The notes beneath the pieces were generated by a model, which had not been told where the DNA came from, made no database searches, and saw only the letters and a program-made list of their open reading frames with translations. Shown here one piece after another: positions 36,366 through 44,954 of a stretch of 64,000 nt of DNA (within the stretch, counting starts at the first letter, position 1; each line of letters opens with the position of its first letter). This DNA is from CAYUMU01 sp964445985 (lineage in GTDB: Bacteria; Planctomycetota; Planctomycetia; Pirellulales; S012-138). The position numbers and the translations under genes were made by a program. The DNA lies in the NCBI GenBank assembly GCA_964445985.1, contig CAYUMU010000008.1, positions 1 to 64,000 of the forward strand, in the 5' to 3' direction.

Positions 36366-37376
36366 CTATTGGGCGGCGGAACGCGAACCGTTCGGGGAGC
36401 CTTCGATCAGCTTCCCAAACGGCAGGGGCCGTCCGGCAACCGAAAAGCCCAGCAGGTAAAGCTCCTTCTTGAGCTGCCGGAATTCCGCAAAGCTATCTGG
36501 GTAGGTCCAGAGGGTAACGGTGGTTCGCGCCGGATCGTATTGCATCAGCATCCGGCGAAATTGCGACCCTCGTTCCAAACTGGTCGCCAACGGGTCTCCC
36601 AGTTGGTTCGATTCGGGAATGAACGTGACGCGGGTCACTTGAGCCAGGCCTGCCATGGCCGCCATCGCCGGATCGGTGGGCACATCGACCCGCTCCAGCA
36701 CGTATCTCAACTTGAATCCATAGGTCGGCCCAACCACGCCTGTCAACTCGGGCGAGGTTCGCAACAGATCGACTTTCCCCCGAATCTCCCGCTTCACCTG
36801 GCCGGCCAGTTCATCGAGCGGCACATAGGCGATTCGGCCCCCTAGCAGTTGAAAGTGGGCTTCTGGCCCGCTCACTGTCTTGGAAATGGGCGTGGGGTAG
36901 GTGTCAATCTCGACCGTTTTGCGAGGCTCGTCGGCCACGCCCTGCAAATCGCTGAGCAGCGACTGCAGCCGTTGTTCGCGTTGTTGAAGCTCTTGCTCGG
37001 TTTCTTGTTCGGCGCGGAGTGCTCGTCGCCGTTGAAGCTCGGCCTCGGAAAGCTGCTCGGCGATGGAGCTCCGCAGCGAGGCCACCCGGCCCTGCGCGCT
37101 TTCCAACTGGGACAATTGTTCGCGCTGCCGATCCTTGAGTAACGCCGCCTGGTTGGCCAGGCGTGACTGCTCGGCGATGAGGCCTTCGATTTCGCGATGC
37201 GAAGCTTCCAGGTCGGGCAGGGGAGCCTGGGTTACCTCGACCTCCACCGGCTGGTGCTTCACGCGCACGCCCGTAACCATCACCAGAATGATCAGAATGC
37301 CCACGATGTTCGCCACGACGTCCAAAAAGGAATCGTTGCCTAAGTCGAGGTTTTCGTTTTGGTTGCGTTTTGCCAT
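36366..37376 (-). CDS. ExbD/TolR-like subunit with the proton-channel Asp
   Basis: A 336-aa membrane protein. After a polar N terminus, one membrane helix (about 17-37, FLDVVANIVGILIILVMVTG) carries Asp19 at the place of ExbD Asp25 (PFIDV pattern). A coiled coil (about 60-145) follows, then a periplasmic alpha/beta region including VGPTYGFKLRYVLERVD and a C-terminal DPARTTVTLWTYPDSFAEFRQLKKEL with a Ser/Gly-rich tail. ExbD/TolR proteins form a rod inside the ExbB/TolQ ring and couple proton flow to force across the periplasm. This is the last gene of a minus-strand set (443-aa channel, 817-aa subunit, this one), 50 bp from its neighbour. Start 37376; an extra 79 codons upstream are not used. 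Confidence 0.75.
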   Translation of the reverse strand: MAKRNQNENLDLGNDSFLDVVANIVGILIILVMVTGVRVKHQPVEVEVTQAPLPDLEASHREIEGLIAEQSRLANQAALLKDRQREQLSQLESAQGRVASLRSSIAEQLSEAELQRRRALRAEQETEQELQQREQRLQSLLSDLQGVADEPRKTVEIDTYPTPISKTVSGPEAHFQLLGGRIAYVPLDELAGQVKREIRGKVDLLRTSPELTGVVGPTYGFKLRYVLERVDVPTDPAMAAMAGLAQVTRVTFIPESNQLGDPLATSLERGSQFRRMLMQYDPARTTVTLWTYPDSFAEFRQLKKELYLLGFSVAGRPLPFGKLIEGSPNGSRSAAQ

Positions 37377-37426
37377 CGGGTGCAATGTTTCGGCAAAATG
37401 GTCGAGTCGCTGGGGTGATGCAACAC

Positions 37427-39880
37427 CTAGCGACGAGGTTGCACGGCGGGGCTCGCAGCCCGCTGCTTGTTGCGGATGGCGAACCCACTGTTGTCGAACA
37501 AGGTTTCCATGTCGCGGAAGCGATGTTCCCCGCCCGGTTGAACTTCGATCTGCAGGCTGGGCTGCCAATGCATGCCGTAGCCGGCCATGCCCCAGTTTTC
37601 CATTTCTTGCCACACGGCGTTGCGAATTTCATATGCCGAAGCCGCGGTGGTTTCGCGCAGAGGAACCAATTGCGTTACGCGGCCCGTCTCCGAAAGCAAC
37701 AATAGTCGCTCGTCATCGAGCTGTGCCCGCACATTTCGCAATACGGCGACCGATCGTTGACTGGCGCTCGGAAGTGCCCAGTTCGATCCGGCCTGGCTGG
37801 CCACGCTGTGTTTGGCGGGCGAGCGCTGGAACGACATCGAGGGCGCGCCTGCTCCGGCAGGTTGCGACGAACCAGGCGAACCCCCGCCGCCTCCGCTCGA
37901 TGACGACTGCGAGGCGCCGTCCGATGCCGACCCCGAAGCGCCGCTGGACGAACCCGCCGAGGGCTGCCCACCGCTCGACGTTTGTCCTGCCATGGCCCCG
38001 CCGCCCGGCGATTGCGAATTGCCCGATTGGGCCAAGCCCGATGGCGATCCGCCCGACGGTGAGCTGGCCCCAGGCTTGTGTTGGGATGACGTCCCCCCAG
38101 GTGTGCCTGGAGAGCCCGCCGCTCCCAGCGTTGTCTGAGCATCGCCAGGCGACGAGTTCGGCGCCCCGCCGTTGGTGCCCAAATTGCTTGCTTGTTCGGA
38201 GCCGGGCGCATTCAGCGTCGGACCACCCGTGCCGAGGCCACCTTGACCGGGCACTTCGATATGGGCGTAGGGATTTACCGTTTCGCCGCCACGTTGTTGA
38301 CCACTGCCCTGCTGACCGCTGCCCCAGCCAAAGCCGCTGCCAGATCCGCCCGGTTGATTGGCTTGCCCTCCGGTGCCGGGCGAGCGCTGGGCAGATCCTG
38401 GGGTGTTACCCATGCCCGATCCACCTGCCGAGGAATATTCCGCGCCGGGGTAACCCATGGCCGCCGAGCCTGTGCCAGGCGCCCCCGATGCGGCCGCGCC
38501 TGGACCGGTGAGATTGGGTGGATAGCCGCCGGCAGCGTAGCCGTCTGCGGCCGCGGCGCCGCCGGGCGTACGGCCTGGGGAGCCCAGCTCGGGATATCGC
38601 GATCCCGAGTTTGTGCCCGTGTTATAGCTGGTGTCGTAGCGAGGGCCGGCGCCGATGGAGTTGCCGGCGAATTGGTCGTAGGGTGTTCGTCCGCCGCCTT
38701 GGGCACTCTCGCCCGTCAAGCTTCCCCCATTGCCCGAACCGTTGCCTGTCATGCTCGTTCCGCCACTTCCACCCCGCCCAAAGCCATCGCCGCTGTTGGA
38801 AGCGAACGGTTGCTCGGGATAACCGGGGCCGCGCGTGGTTTCTCGGGCATTTCCGCGAGGATCGGCCCCATAGCGATCGGGTAGACCACCGCTGGGAGAA
38901 TCTCCGGGATCCACCATCTTCAGCCCGCCGCTCGAAGTCACCGAGAACGAAGGCGGCGCGCCGCGAACCAAACTGGGGCGCGTCCGCAGTTCGCGCAGCA
39001 TTTGCTTCCGCGCCATTTCCACGGCTTCCAGTTGGGCCGTGCCCAGCACTTTGTCGGCCGGCGGCAACTGCAGCTCCCAGTCTTGTTCAATGAACTCGTA
39101 GCCAAACTCACTCCGCCAGTTTTGCAAGGTCTCCACCACCTTGTAGTAAGCCTCGATCCCGTCGGGCCGCACCAGCAGCATGGGATAGGGCTTTTCCTTC
39201 TCGGTGGGGTCGCCTCGATGGTAATAGTCCACCGTGGCCAGCAGCGCCGCCGAAAGCGGGCTCAACGCTCGGCCCGGCATAAAGTCGGTCGCCAACAGCT
39301 CAATGCCTTCGGGCTGCAACACCACTCGGTCGGCGCGGCATTCCAAATAGATAGGGCGGCGCCCCGTGCCATTGCGGCCGCGGTAAGGAAGCACGGCGTA
39401 GGTCTTGCCGTTTCCTCGCCGCTGATTGGCTTCGCGAATTTGCTCTTCGGTTTTGGCAATCCGCTCTCGGTACCAATCGAGCTTTCGATCCAGCTCTTGC
39501 TTTCTCGCCTCGAAGTCGGCCTTGGGCAGGCTCGGTTGTTGCGTTGCCAGTTCTTGCAAACCTCGTTCCAGGCCTTGCCGCTGCTCGGTGAGCTTATCAA
39601 GTTCGCTTTGCCGCGTTTCAATTTCGGAAAGCAATACGTCGCGATGGCGGCTAAGCTCTTGCCGTTGCGTATCGAGTTCGGCCGCCTTGGCCATGGCCGC
39701 CGCGCGCTGGGCAGCCAGGGTTTCCAACTGCGAAGACTCGCGGCGCTCTGCTTCCGATCTTGCCTGCTGCGCAATCACCACCAGCACCACAATCAGGGCG
39801 CCCATGGTGCATAACAACACGGCCAGGAAGGGAAACAGCGACACATTTGCCGTGTTTCGCGAGCGTGCGGAACCTCTCAT
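37427..39880 (-). CDS. Large ExbD/TolR-like subunit lacking the channel Asp, Gly/Ser-rich
   Basis: An 817-aa protein with one N-terminal membrane helix (about 15-38: LFPFLAVLLCTMGALIVVLVVI). Aligned with ExbD NVTPFIDVML, the position of the proton-binding Asp is Ala20 (PFLAV). It continues with a coiled coil (about 41-155), a small alpha/beta domain like ExbD's (RPIYLECRADRVVLQPEG to about 275, with MLLVRPDGIEAYYKV), a Gly/Ser/Pro-rich stretch of about 360 residues (about 323-682) with many GSG, GGS and PG motifs, and a second C-terminal domain (VRAQLDDERLLLLSE to FDNSGFAIRNK). Its start overlaps the 443-aa channel gene's stop as ATGA. It is the middle gene of the operon. Confidence 0.75.
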   Translation of the reverse strand: MRGSARSRNTANVSLFPFLAVLLCTMGALIVVLVVIAQQARSEAERRESSQLETLAAQRAAAMAKAAELDTQRQELSRHRDVLLSEIETRQSELDKLTEQRQGLERGLQELATQQPSLPKADFEARKQELDRKLDWYRERIAKTEEQIREANQRRGNGKTYAVLPYRGRNGTGRRPIYLECRADRVVLQPEGIELLATDFMPGRALSPLSAALLATVDYYHRGDPTEKEKPYPMLLVRPDGIEAYYKVVETLQNWRSEFGYEFIEQDWELQLPPADKVLGTAQLEAVEMARKQMLRELRTRPSLVRGAPPSFSVTSSGGLKMVDPGDSPSGGLPDRYGADPRGNARETTRGPGYPEQPFASNSGDGFGRGGSGGTSMTGNGSGNGGSLTGESAQGGGRTPYDQFAGNSIGAGPRYDTSYNTGTNSGSRYPELGSPGRTPGGAAAADGYAAGGYPPNLTGPGAAASGAPGTGSAAMGYPGAEYSSAGGSGMGNTPGSAQRSPGTGGQANQPGGSGSGFGWGSGQQGSGQQRGGETVNPYAHIEVPGQGGLGTGGPTLNAPGSEQASNLGTNGGAPNSSPGDAQTTLGAAGSPGTPGGTSSQHKPGASSPSGGSPSGLAQSGNSQSPGGGAMAGQTSSGGQPSAGSSSGASGSASDGASQSSSSGGGGGSPGSSQPAGAGAPSMSFQRSPAKHSVASQAGSNWALPSASQRSVAVLRNVRAQLDDERLLLLSETGRVTQLVPLRETTAASAYEIRNAVWQEMENWGMAGYGMHWQPSLQIEVQPGGEHRFRDMETLFDNSGFAIRNKQRAASPAVQPRR

Positions 39881-41208
39881 GCGGCGTGCCCCAGCTCGTT
39901 GTCGTGCTTGCCCGCCCGACCGGGCAAGGTGTGGTTCAGCCTCGCATTCAACAGGTGAATCACCGCCGACAGGCTTTCCAACGTGCTCTCAAAGTTAAAG
40001 CCATTGGAAATGGTGCCCAGGTTGCGATCGAGAGCGTGCTCCAGACGGTTCAATTCGCCCAGGCCATCGACCACGCGCTGCAGCATCTGGCTTTGCTCGG
40101 CCTGAGCTTGTCGCTCGGCCGCCGAAGCTTCGGCGGCCAAGGTCAGCGCGTGGCATACCTGGTCCCAGTGCTCATGATTGCGCTGGGCCAAGGCTTCGGT
40201 TCCCTCGGCGACCACCCGCGCATGCGTGATCAGGCCGTCGGTCAGCGCGGCGCCGAGTGCCGCTTGAAGTTCGTTGCGGCTCGCGGACTGCGCTTCTTGC
40301 CAGCGTTCTTCGGCCCGCTGCATCGATTCTTCCCATAGCTGAGCCTGCCGCTCCACCAACCGTTGGCTTGCTTGAATCATGGTTTCGGCCATGCGCCGCA
40401 CGGCCAGCACTTGCGGATCGCCGCCGGTTCCCGAATCTTGGAACCGGCCCATCAGTTCCTCGGCCGCGCGTTCGTTCACTTGTTCGAGCAGTCGTGTCTC
40501 TTGCTTCTCCACGGCAAACTTGGTGAACATGAGCACCATGGAGAGCGAAAGAGCCAAGGCCGTGGTGTCGAATGCCACGCCCAGCGCCGCCACCACTTCG
40601 CTCATCGACTCCTCCAGCGATGCTGGATCCAAATTGGCGATGGCCATGGTGATGCCGACCACGGTTCCCAAGAAACCCAAGATCGGAATGGCCCAAATCA
40701 CCACGTTGGTCAGGGCGTAGCTGCCGTAGGCGCGATCGATATCTTGATCGTTGAGATACTTTAGTTCTTCGTCCAGCGCGTCGGCGCCCCCTTTCTGCTG
40801 CACGTGAACCAGCCCTTCTTTCAGCCGGCTCGTCAGGTAGTCTCCCTGCTGTTTGGAAGGCAGTTCATCCAAACGTGCCAGGAGGCTGGCGCAATCGGCC
40901 GAGGTCTGCCCTTCAGCGGGAATCGGGCCAAGCAGTTGCTGGCCAACCCGCGAAAGTTGAGCGGCGACTTGCCCTCGCTTCATCATCAGCGCGACAATCG
41001 CCACGAAGAACATCCCGACTTCCCAGTATTCGATCGGGTGCCCGCCGGCATACCGCAACAAGAACTGGTGGGTCTCCGTCCCCAGCAGCGTCTCGGTCAC
41101 GCCGCCAAAGAGCAAGGCAAAAAAACCAACCGTGAGGACCGCTCCCCAAATCACGGGGGAGGCCCCCACGGAGAAGGAATTTCGTTTCCGTTTTGCCACC
41201 GCTGCCAT
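39877..41208 (-). CDS. MotA/TolQ/ExbB-type proton channel with long cytoplasmic tail
   Basis: A 443-aa channel subunit, the first gene of the three-gene operon. Four predicted helices lie near 17-37 (VIWGAVLTVGFFALLFGG), 61-78, 165-192 (NVVIWAIPILGFLGTVVGITMA, with the ExbB-type GTxxG element) and 202-230 (VVAALGVAFDTTALALSLS, corresponding to the ExbB IATAIG helix). A charged segment of about 90 residues separates helices 2 and 3. After helix 4 comes about 200 residues of cytoplasmic coiled coil (KQETRLLEQVNERAAEEL to LNARLNHTL), longer than in ExbB or MotA. Its stop overlaps the next start by 4 bp. AAAGG precedes the start at 41208. Energy transduction by proton flow is inferred. Confidence 0.85.
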   Translation of the reverse strand: MAAVAKRKRNSFSVGASPVIWGAVLTVGFFALLFGGVTETLLGTETHQFLLRYAGGHPIEYWEVGMFFVAIVALMMKRGQVAAQLSRVGQQLLGPIPAEGQTSADCASLLARLDELPSKQQGDYLTSRLKEGLVHVQQKGGADALDEELKYLNDQDIDRAYGSYALTNVVIWAIPILGFLGTVVGITMAIANLDPASLEESMSEVVAALGVAFDTTALALSLSMVLMFTKFAVEKQETRLLEQVNERAAEELMGRFQDSGTGGDPQVLAVRRMAETMIQASQRLVERQAQLWEESMQRAEERWQEAQSASRNELQAALGAALTDGLITHARVVAEGTEALAQRNHEHWDQVCHALTLAAEASAAERQAQAEQSQMLQRVVDGLGELNRLEHALDRNLGTISNGFNFESTLESLSAVIHLLNARLNHTLPGRAGKHDNELGHAA

Positions 41209-41500
41209 CCTTTGCCTAGAGTCCACGTGGTTCTGTCGGGGCGCTGCTCCCCATAATCGGCGCAATCGGCAAAATCGATACAACGAAATGTGAAAAAACA
41301 AAACCCCGAGAAGCCTGAATGCTCCAAACCCTGCAAAAACAGGCCGCTGGCAACGCTGTCGGCACTAGCGCTGCCACCAGAATTCTCCGCCCGGTAAGCT
41401 ATTCTTGAAGCAGCATGCTTTCCTCGCTAGCTCCGCTGCCTTCCGTTCTAAAACGGGCATGCGAAGCAACTGCGTTGCTCCTTCATTGAAGTGTTTTGCC

Positions 41501-42697
41501 ATGCCAGACACGGCCACCCTGCCCGACCCGAACATTGCGCCGGCCATCCCACCACAGGCATTGCCGCGCGAAGCGGCGCCCGCGGTCCACGCTCGCCATA
41601 GCCGGAAGGTGTTGCACCTGGTGAATGGTGAACACTTCGCCGGCGCCGAGCGCGTGCAAGATCTGTTGGCGCTAGCGCTCCCCTCCCAAGGCTTTCAGGT
41701 GGAATTCGCCACCTTGCTCGCAGGCCGCTTCGCGCAGGCTCGCCACTCGCGGCAAGTGCCGCTGCACTTTATGCCGATGGGCAGCAAGTTCGACTTCCGC
41801 CCCGCGTTTCGCCTGGCCAAACTCCTCAAGCAGGGGAACTTCTGCTGCTTGCACACCCACACGCCGCGCACGGTCATGGTGGGAAGCCTGGCGGCCGCCC
41901 TGGCCTGCGTGCCGCTGGTGCATCACCTGCATGGGCAAACGGCCACCGAAGTTCGCGGATCGTGGAAGACGCGCTTCTACGCCCGACTGGAGAAACGATG
42001 CTTCGCGCGCGCCCGCAAGGTGATCGCCGTTTCGGAGACTTCCCGGCAATACCTGCTCCGCTTGGGCGTGCCCGCGAGCCAAGTCGCGGTGGTGCCCAAT
42101 GGCGTGCCGTCCCCCACCACGCTCTCCCAGCGGGCGGCGCCGTCGCAATCATGGAACCTTGGCACGGTAGGGCTGTTCCGCCCTCGCAAGGGCTTGGAAA
42201 CCCTGCTCGAAGCCTTGGCCCTGCTCAAATCGCGCTCGATCCAACTTCACTGGCAGGGAATTGGCCCGTTCGAAACTCCCGCCTACGAGGCCGAGATTCT
42301 CCGCACGGTCGATCGATTGCACCTCGCCGACTGCGTGGACTGGACCGGGTTCTGTGCCGACGTGCCGGCGGCGCTGGCCGGGCTCGACCTCTTTGTGTTT
42401 CCCAGCATCTTGCCCGAAGGCATGCCCATGGTGGTGCTGGAAGCCATGGGTGCTGGCGTGCCGGTGCTGGCTTCGAAGGTCGATGGCGTCACCGATATTT
42501 TGCGGCACGATCAAACCGCCTGGCTGGTTCCGCCCGCCGATCCCCAGGCACTCGCCACGCAACTCGCGTCCGTCATCGCGGGCCAAGCCGATTGGCAACG
42601 AATCCGCGCCGCCGCCTACACGTTACAGCGTCAGCAATACTCCGATACCAGCGTGGCCGCCGGCGTGGCCGCGGTGTACGACGAGATCTTGGCATAA
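41501..42697 (+). CDS. Family 4 glycosyltransferase
   Basis: A 398-aa GT-B glycosyltransferase of family GT4, moving a sugar from an activated donor to a lipid, polysaccharide or protein acceptor. The N-terminal domain begins VLHLVNGEHFAGAERVQDLL (donor/acceptor Rossmann half), with ARKVIAVSETSRQYLLRLGV in the middle. The C-terminal domain has LGTVGLFRPRKGLETLLEAL and the EX7E motif PEGMPMVVLEAMGAGVPVLAS, where the two Glu bind the nucleotide-sugar. The ATG at 41501 is preferred; the longer open frame (32 codons) has no ribosome site. A wide hairpin (42712-42775) follows. Its role (cell-surface glycan) is inferred from family and the envelope-rich context. Confidence 0.92.
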   Translation: MPDTATLPDPNIAPAIPPQALPREAAPAVHARHSRKVLHLVNGEHFAGAERVQDLLALALPSQGFQVEFATLLAGRFAQARHSRQVPLHFMPMGSKFDFRPAFRLAKLLKQGNFCCLHTHTPRTVMVGSLAAALACVPLVHHLHGQTATEVRGSWKTRFYARLEKRCFARARKVIAVSETSRQYLLRLGVPASQVAVVPNGVPSPTTLSQRAAPSQSWNLGTVGLFRPRKGLETLLEALALLKSRSIQLHWQGIGPFETPAYEAEILRTVDRLHLADCVDWTGFCADVPAALAGLDLFVFPSILPEGMPMVVLEAMGAGVPVLASKVDGVTDILRHDQTAWLVPPADPQALATQLASVIAGQADWQRIRAAAYTLQRQQYSDTSVAAGVAAVYDEILA

Positions 42698-42711
42698 GCT
42701 CGACGGGTGGC

Positions 42712-42775
42712 TGGGGACTGGTTGTCGCAAACAACGCCTGCCTCTTCCCAACCCGCGGCCGACAACCAGCCCCCA
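42712..42775. terminator. Inverted repeat after the GT4 gene
   Basis: Sixteen bases (42712-42727, core CTGGTTGTCG) are mirrored at 42760-42775 with one mismatch and a 32-base loop. It starts 15 bp after the glycosyltransferase stop, so it may end that transcript. No U-tract follows. Confidence 0.45.
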
Positions 42776-42918
42776 GAAGAACCTCGCTCAGGCCGAATTC
42801 TCCCAGTTGCCTTGCACGCTTGTCATCCGTCACAATAGCGCCGCAACACCTGCCGCCCCGGTGGGTGATCGTGCGTTAAACTCGCTTGCCCTGCAGGCTT
42901 TCACTTACCGGATTCAGC

Positions 42919-43869
42919 ATGCACGACATCGTGCTGGAATGCCGCGGCATTCATCATTGGTATGGCGCGAACAAGGTTCTGTTCGATGTGAACCTGCGCA
43001 TCGTGCGCGGCGAAATCGTGGCCCTGGTGGGCCCCAGCGGCTGCGGAAAAAGCACCCTCTTGCAAGCCATCTTGGGCACGCACGCGCCTTCCCAGGGCCA
43101 GGTGCTCATGAACGGCCAGCCGTATGCCGGCCCCAGCCGCGAACGTGGGATCGTGTATCAGCGATATTCGCTGTTCCCCTTTCTCACGGCCGAAAAAAAC
43201 GTGGCCATCGGGCCCATGTTCGATCAAACCAGCCTGGCCTCGCGTTTCTTCCATCCCTTCCATTGGCGCGAAACGCGGAAGCAGCACATTCAAGAATCCG
43301 TGCAAATGCTTCAACGCCTGGGGCTCGCGCACGCCTTCGGTCGCTATCCCGAGCAACTCTCCGGCGGGATGCGGCAGCGAGTGGCCATTGCCCAGGCGCT
43401 GATCATGAAGCCCAGCCTGTTGTTGCTTGATGAGCCCTTCGGAGCGCTCGACGAAGCCACGCGCGAAGACCTGCAGGGCCTGCTGCTAGGGCTGTATCAG
43501 GAAAACTTGACCGCGCGGCGACAGGGCGCCCAGCCCCCCCATACCATTCTGATGGTCACGCACGAGCTGAACGAAGCCATCTACGTCGCCGATCGCGTCA
43601 TCGGCTTATCGCAATACTGGCAATGGCGGGAAGAAGGCTTCGAGGCGTGCCCCGGGGCGACGATCGTTTATGACCGCACGGCGCCCGTGTTTCACCCCGA
43701 CGATCCCCGTGAGTTTGGCAGCTTTCTTTCGCAGCGCAAAGAAATCCGCGACGTGGTTTTTGAACATCGGGAATTGCCCAAGCGGGGTCAGTACGATGAC
43801 TTTTGGCAGACGGTGGAAGCCGGTCTGGCGCAAGGCATCTTGGCGCCGCATCCTCCCGCTCAGGTGTAG
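42919..43869 (+). CDS. Orphan ABC ATPase (nitrate/taurine-type)
   Basis: A 316-aa ABC ATPase with Walker A VGPSGCGKSTLL, signature LSGGMRQRVAIAQAL, Walker B LLLLDEPFGALD and H-loop VTHELNEAIY, resembling NrtD/SsuB/TauB importers. A 60-residue C-terminal extension (FHPDDPREFGSFLSQRKEIRDVVFEH) resembles a domain in ATPases tied to urea carboxylase-type transport, by recollection. There is no permease or binding protein next to it; the following gene is PAC2. The Met at 42919 starts after a spacer of about 220 bp and has no good ribosome site. It must work with proteins encoded elsewhere or have another ATPase role. Confidence 0.88.
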   Translation: MHDIVLECRGIHHWYGANKVLFDVNLRIVRGEIVALVGPSGCGKSTLLQAILGTHAPSQGQVLMNGQPYAGPSRERGIVYQRYSLFPFLTAEKNVAIGPMFDQTSLASRFFHPFHWRETRKQHIQESVQMLQRLGLAHAFGRYPEQLSGGMRQRVAIAQALIMKPSLLLLDEPFGALDEATREDLQGLLLGLYQENLTARRQGAQPPHTILMVTHELNEAIYVADRVIGLSQYWQWREEGFEACPGATIVYDRTAPVFHPDDPREFGSFLSQRKEIRDVVFEHRELPKRGQYDDFWQTVEAGLAQGILAPHPPAQV

Positions 43870-43941
43870 GGGAGTGAGAATCGAATAACGTCTCAACACG
43901 TCAGCACGTAAGAAACCAGCCGCTTAACTCCGGAAATCATC

Positions 43942-44865
43942 ATGGCAGAACCCAAGCTCAATCGACCCTGGCTGCTGGCCGTTTGGCCCGGCATGGGAAA
44001 CGTGGCCATGAGTGCCGGCTACTACCTCATGGCCAAGCTCAACATGCACGGCCTGGCGGAACTGACGGCCGATGAACTGTTCGATATCGAACATATCGAG
44101 GTCCGCAACGGCCTGATCCGGCCGGGCCGCATGCCGCGCAATCGCTTCTTTGTTTGGCACGACCCCTCCCAACAGCACGACGTGGTGGTGTTCATCGGCG
44201 AGGCCCAGCCGCCGCTGGGCAAATATACATTCTGCCGCAAGTTGATTCAGTACGCGCAAGACTTGGGCGTGGAGCGCGTGTTTACCTTCGCCGCCATGGC
44301 CACGCAAATGCACCCCGATCATCCCTCGCGCGTATTTGCCGCGGCCACCAACGAAGAAACCCTGCAGCGGCTCAAGGAACTAGGACTCGACGTGCTGGAA
44401 GACGGCAATATCGGCGGCCTGAATGGCGTGCTCCTCGGCGCCGCCCTGGAGCAAGGCTTGCACGGCGCCTGTTTGCTGGGGGAGATGCCCCACATCCTGG
44501 CGCAGTTGCCCTTCCCCAAGGCTTCGAAGGCCGTGCTCGAAACCTTTGCCAACCTGGCCAATATCGAACTCGATCTGACCGAACTGGCGGAACAGGTTCG
44601 CGTGATGGACGAGAAACTCAGCGAACTCATGGCCGATGTCGAACGAGCCATGGGCCAGCAAGCCAGCGAGGAAGAAGACGAACCCGAATTCCCGGTAGCC
44701 AACGAGCGCCGCCTCAGCCCGGAAGACGAATTGCGAATTGAGCATCTCTTTGCCCAGGCCGAAAACAACCGGACCAAAGCCTACGAACTCAAACGCGAAC
44801 TCGACAGCCTCGATATCTTCAAAGACTACGAGGACCGATTCCTAGACCTGTTCAAAAAGACCTAG
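43942..44865 (+). CDS. PAC2 family protein
   Basis: A 307-aa member of the PAC2 (proteasome assembly chaperone 2-like) family. The core has the family start RPWLLAVWPGMGNVAMSAGYYL, then IEVRNGLIRPGR and RNRFFVWHDP, then a conserved FTFAAMATQMHP and NIGGLNGVLLGAALE. Bacterial PAC2 proteins have no firm biochemical role. The C-terminal 90 residues are helical and very acidic (QQASEEEDEPEFP, then ELRIEHLFAQAENNRTKAYELKRELDSLD), probably a coiled coil. It lies 72 bp after the ABC ATPase in the same direction and is likely co-transcribed. Confidence 0.9.
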   Translation: MAEPKLNRPWLLAVWPGMGNVAMSAGYYLMAKLNMHGLAELTADELFDIEHIEVRNGLIRPGRMPRNRFFVWHDPSQQHDVVVFIGEAQPPLGKYTFCRKLIQYAQDLGVERVFTFAAMATQMHPDHPSRVFAAATNEETLQRLKELGLDVLEDGNIGGLNGVLLGAALEQGLHGACLLGEMPHILAQLPFPKASKAVLETFANLANIELDLTELAEQVRVMDEKLSELMADVERAMGQQASEEEDEPEFPVANERRLSPEDELRIEHLFAQAENNRTKAYELKRELDSLDIFKDYEDRFLDLFKKT

Positions 44866-44954
44866 TCCGCAGGTCACTGTCCGCGGCGCCAATTCGCCAG
44901 CGGAATGCTCCGGTTGTTACCCACGAAGCTACCCTATATCGGCCGGACGAGTGG

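Noticed and set aside
37427..39880. Gly/Ser-rich segment as a frameshifted gene or assembly error
   Set aside because: The frame is continuous through it and both flanks carry domain-like sequence; antisense frames there are also open but show no family.
36366..41208. Zorya anti-phage system
   Set aside because: The channel tail recalls ZorA, but there is no OmpA-type ZorB domain, no ZorC/D or ZorE gene, and no other defence gene near. Two rod genes and a Gly-rich tether do not fit Zorya.
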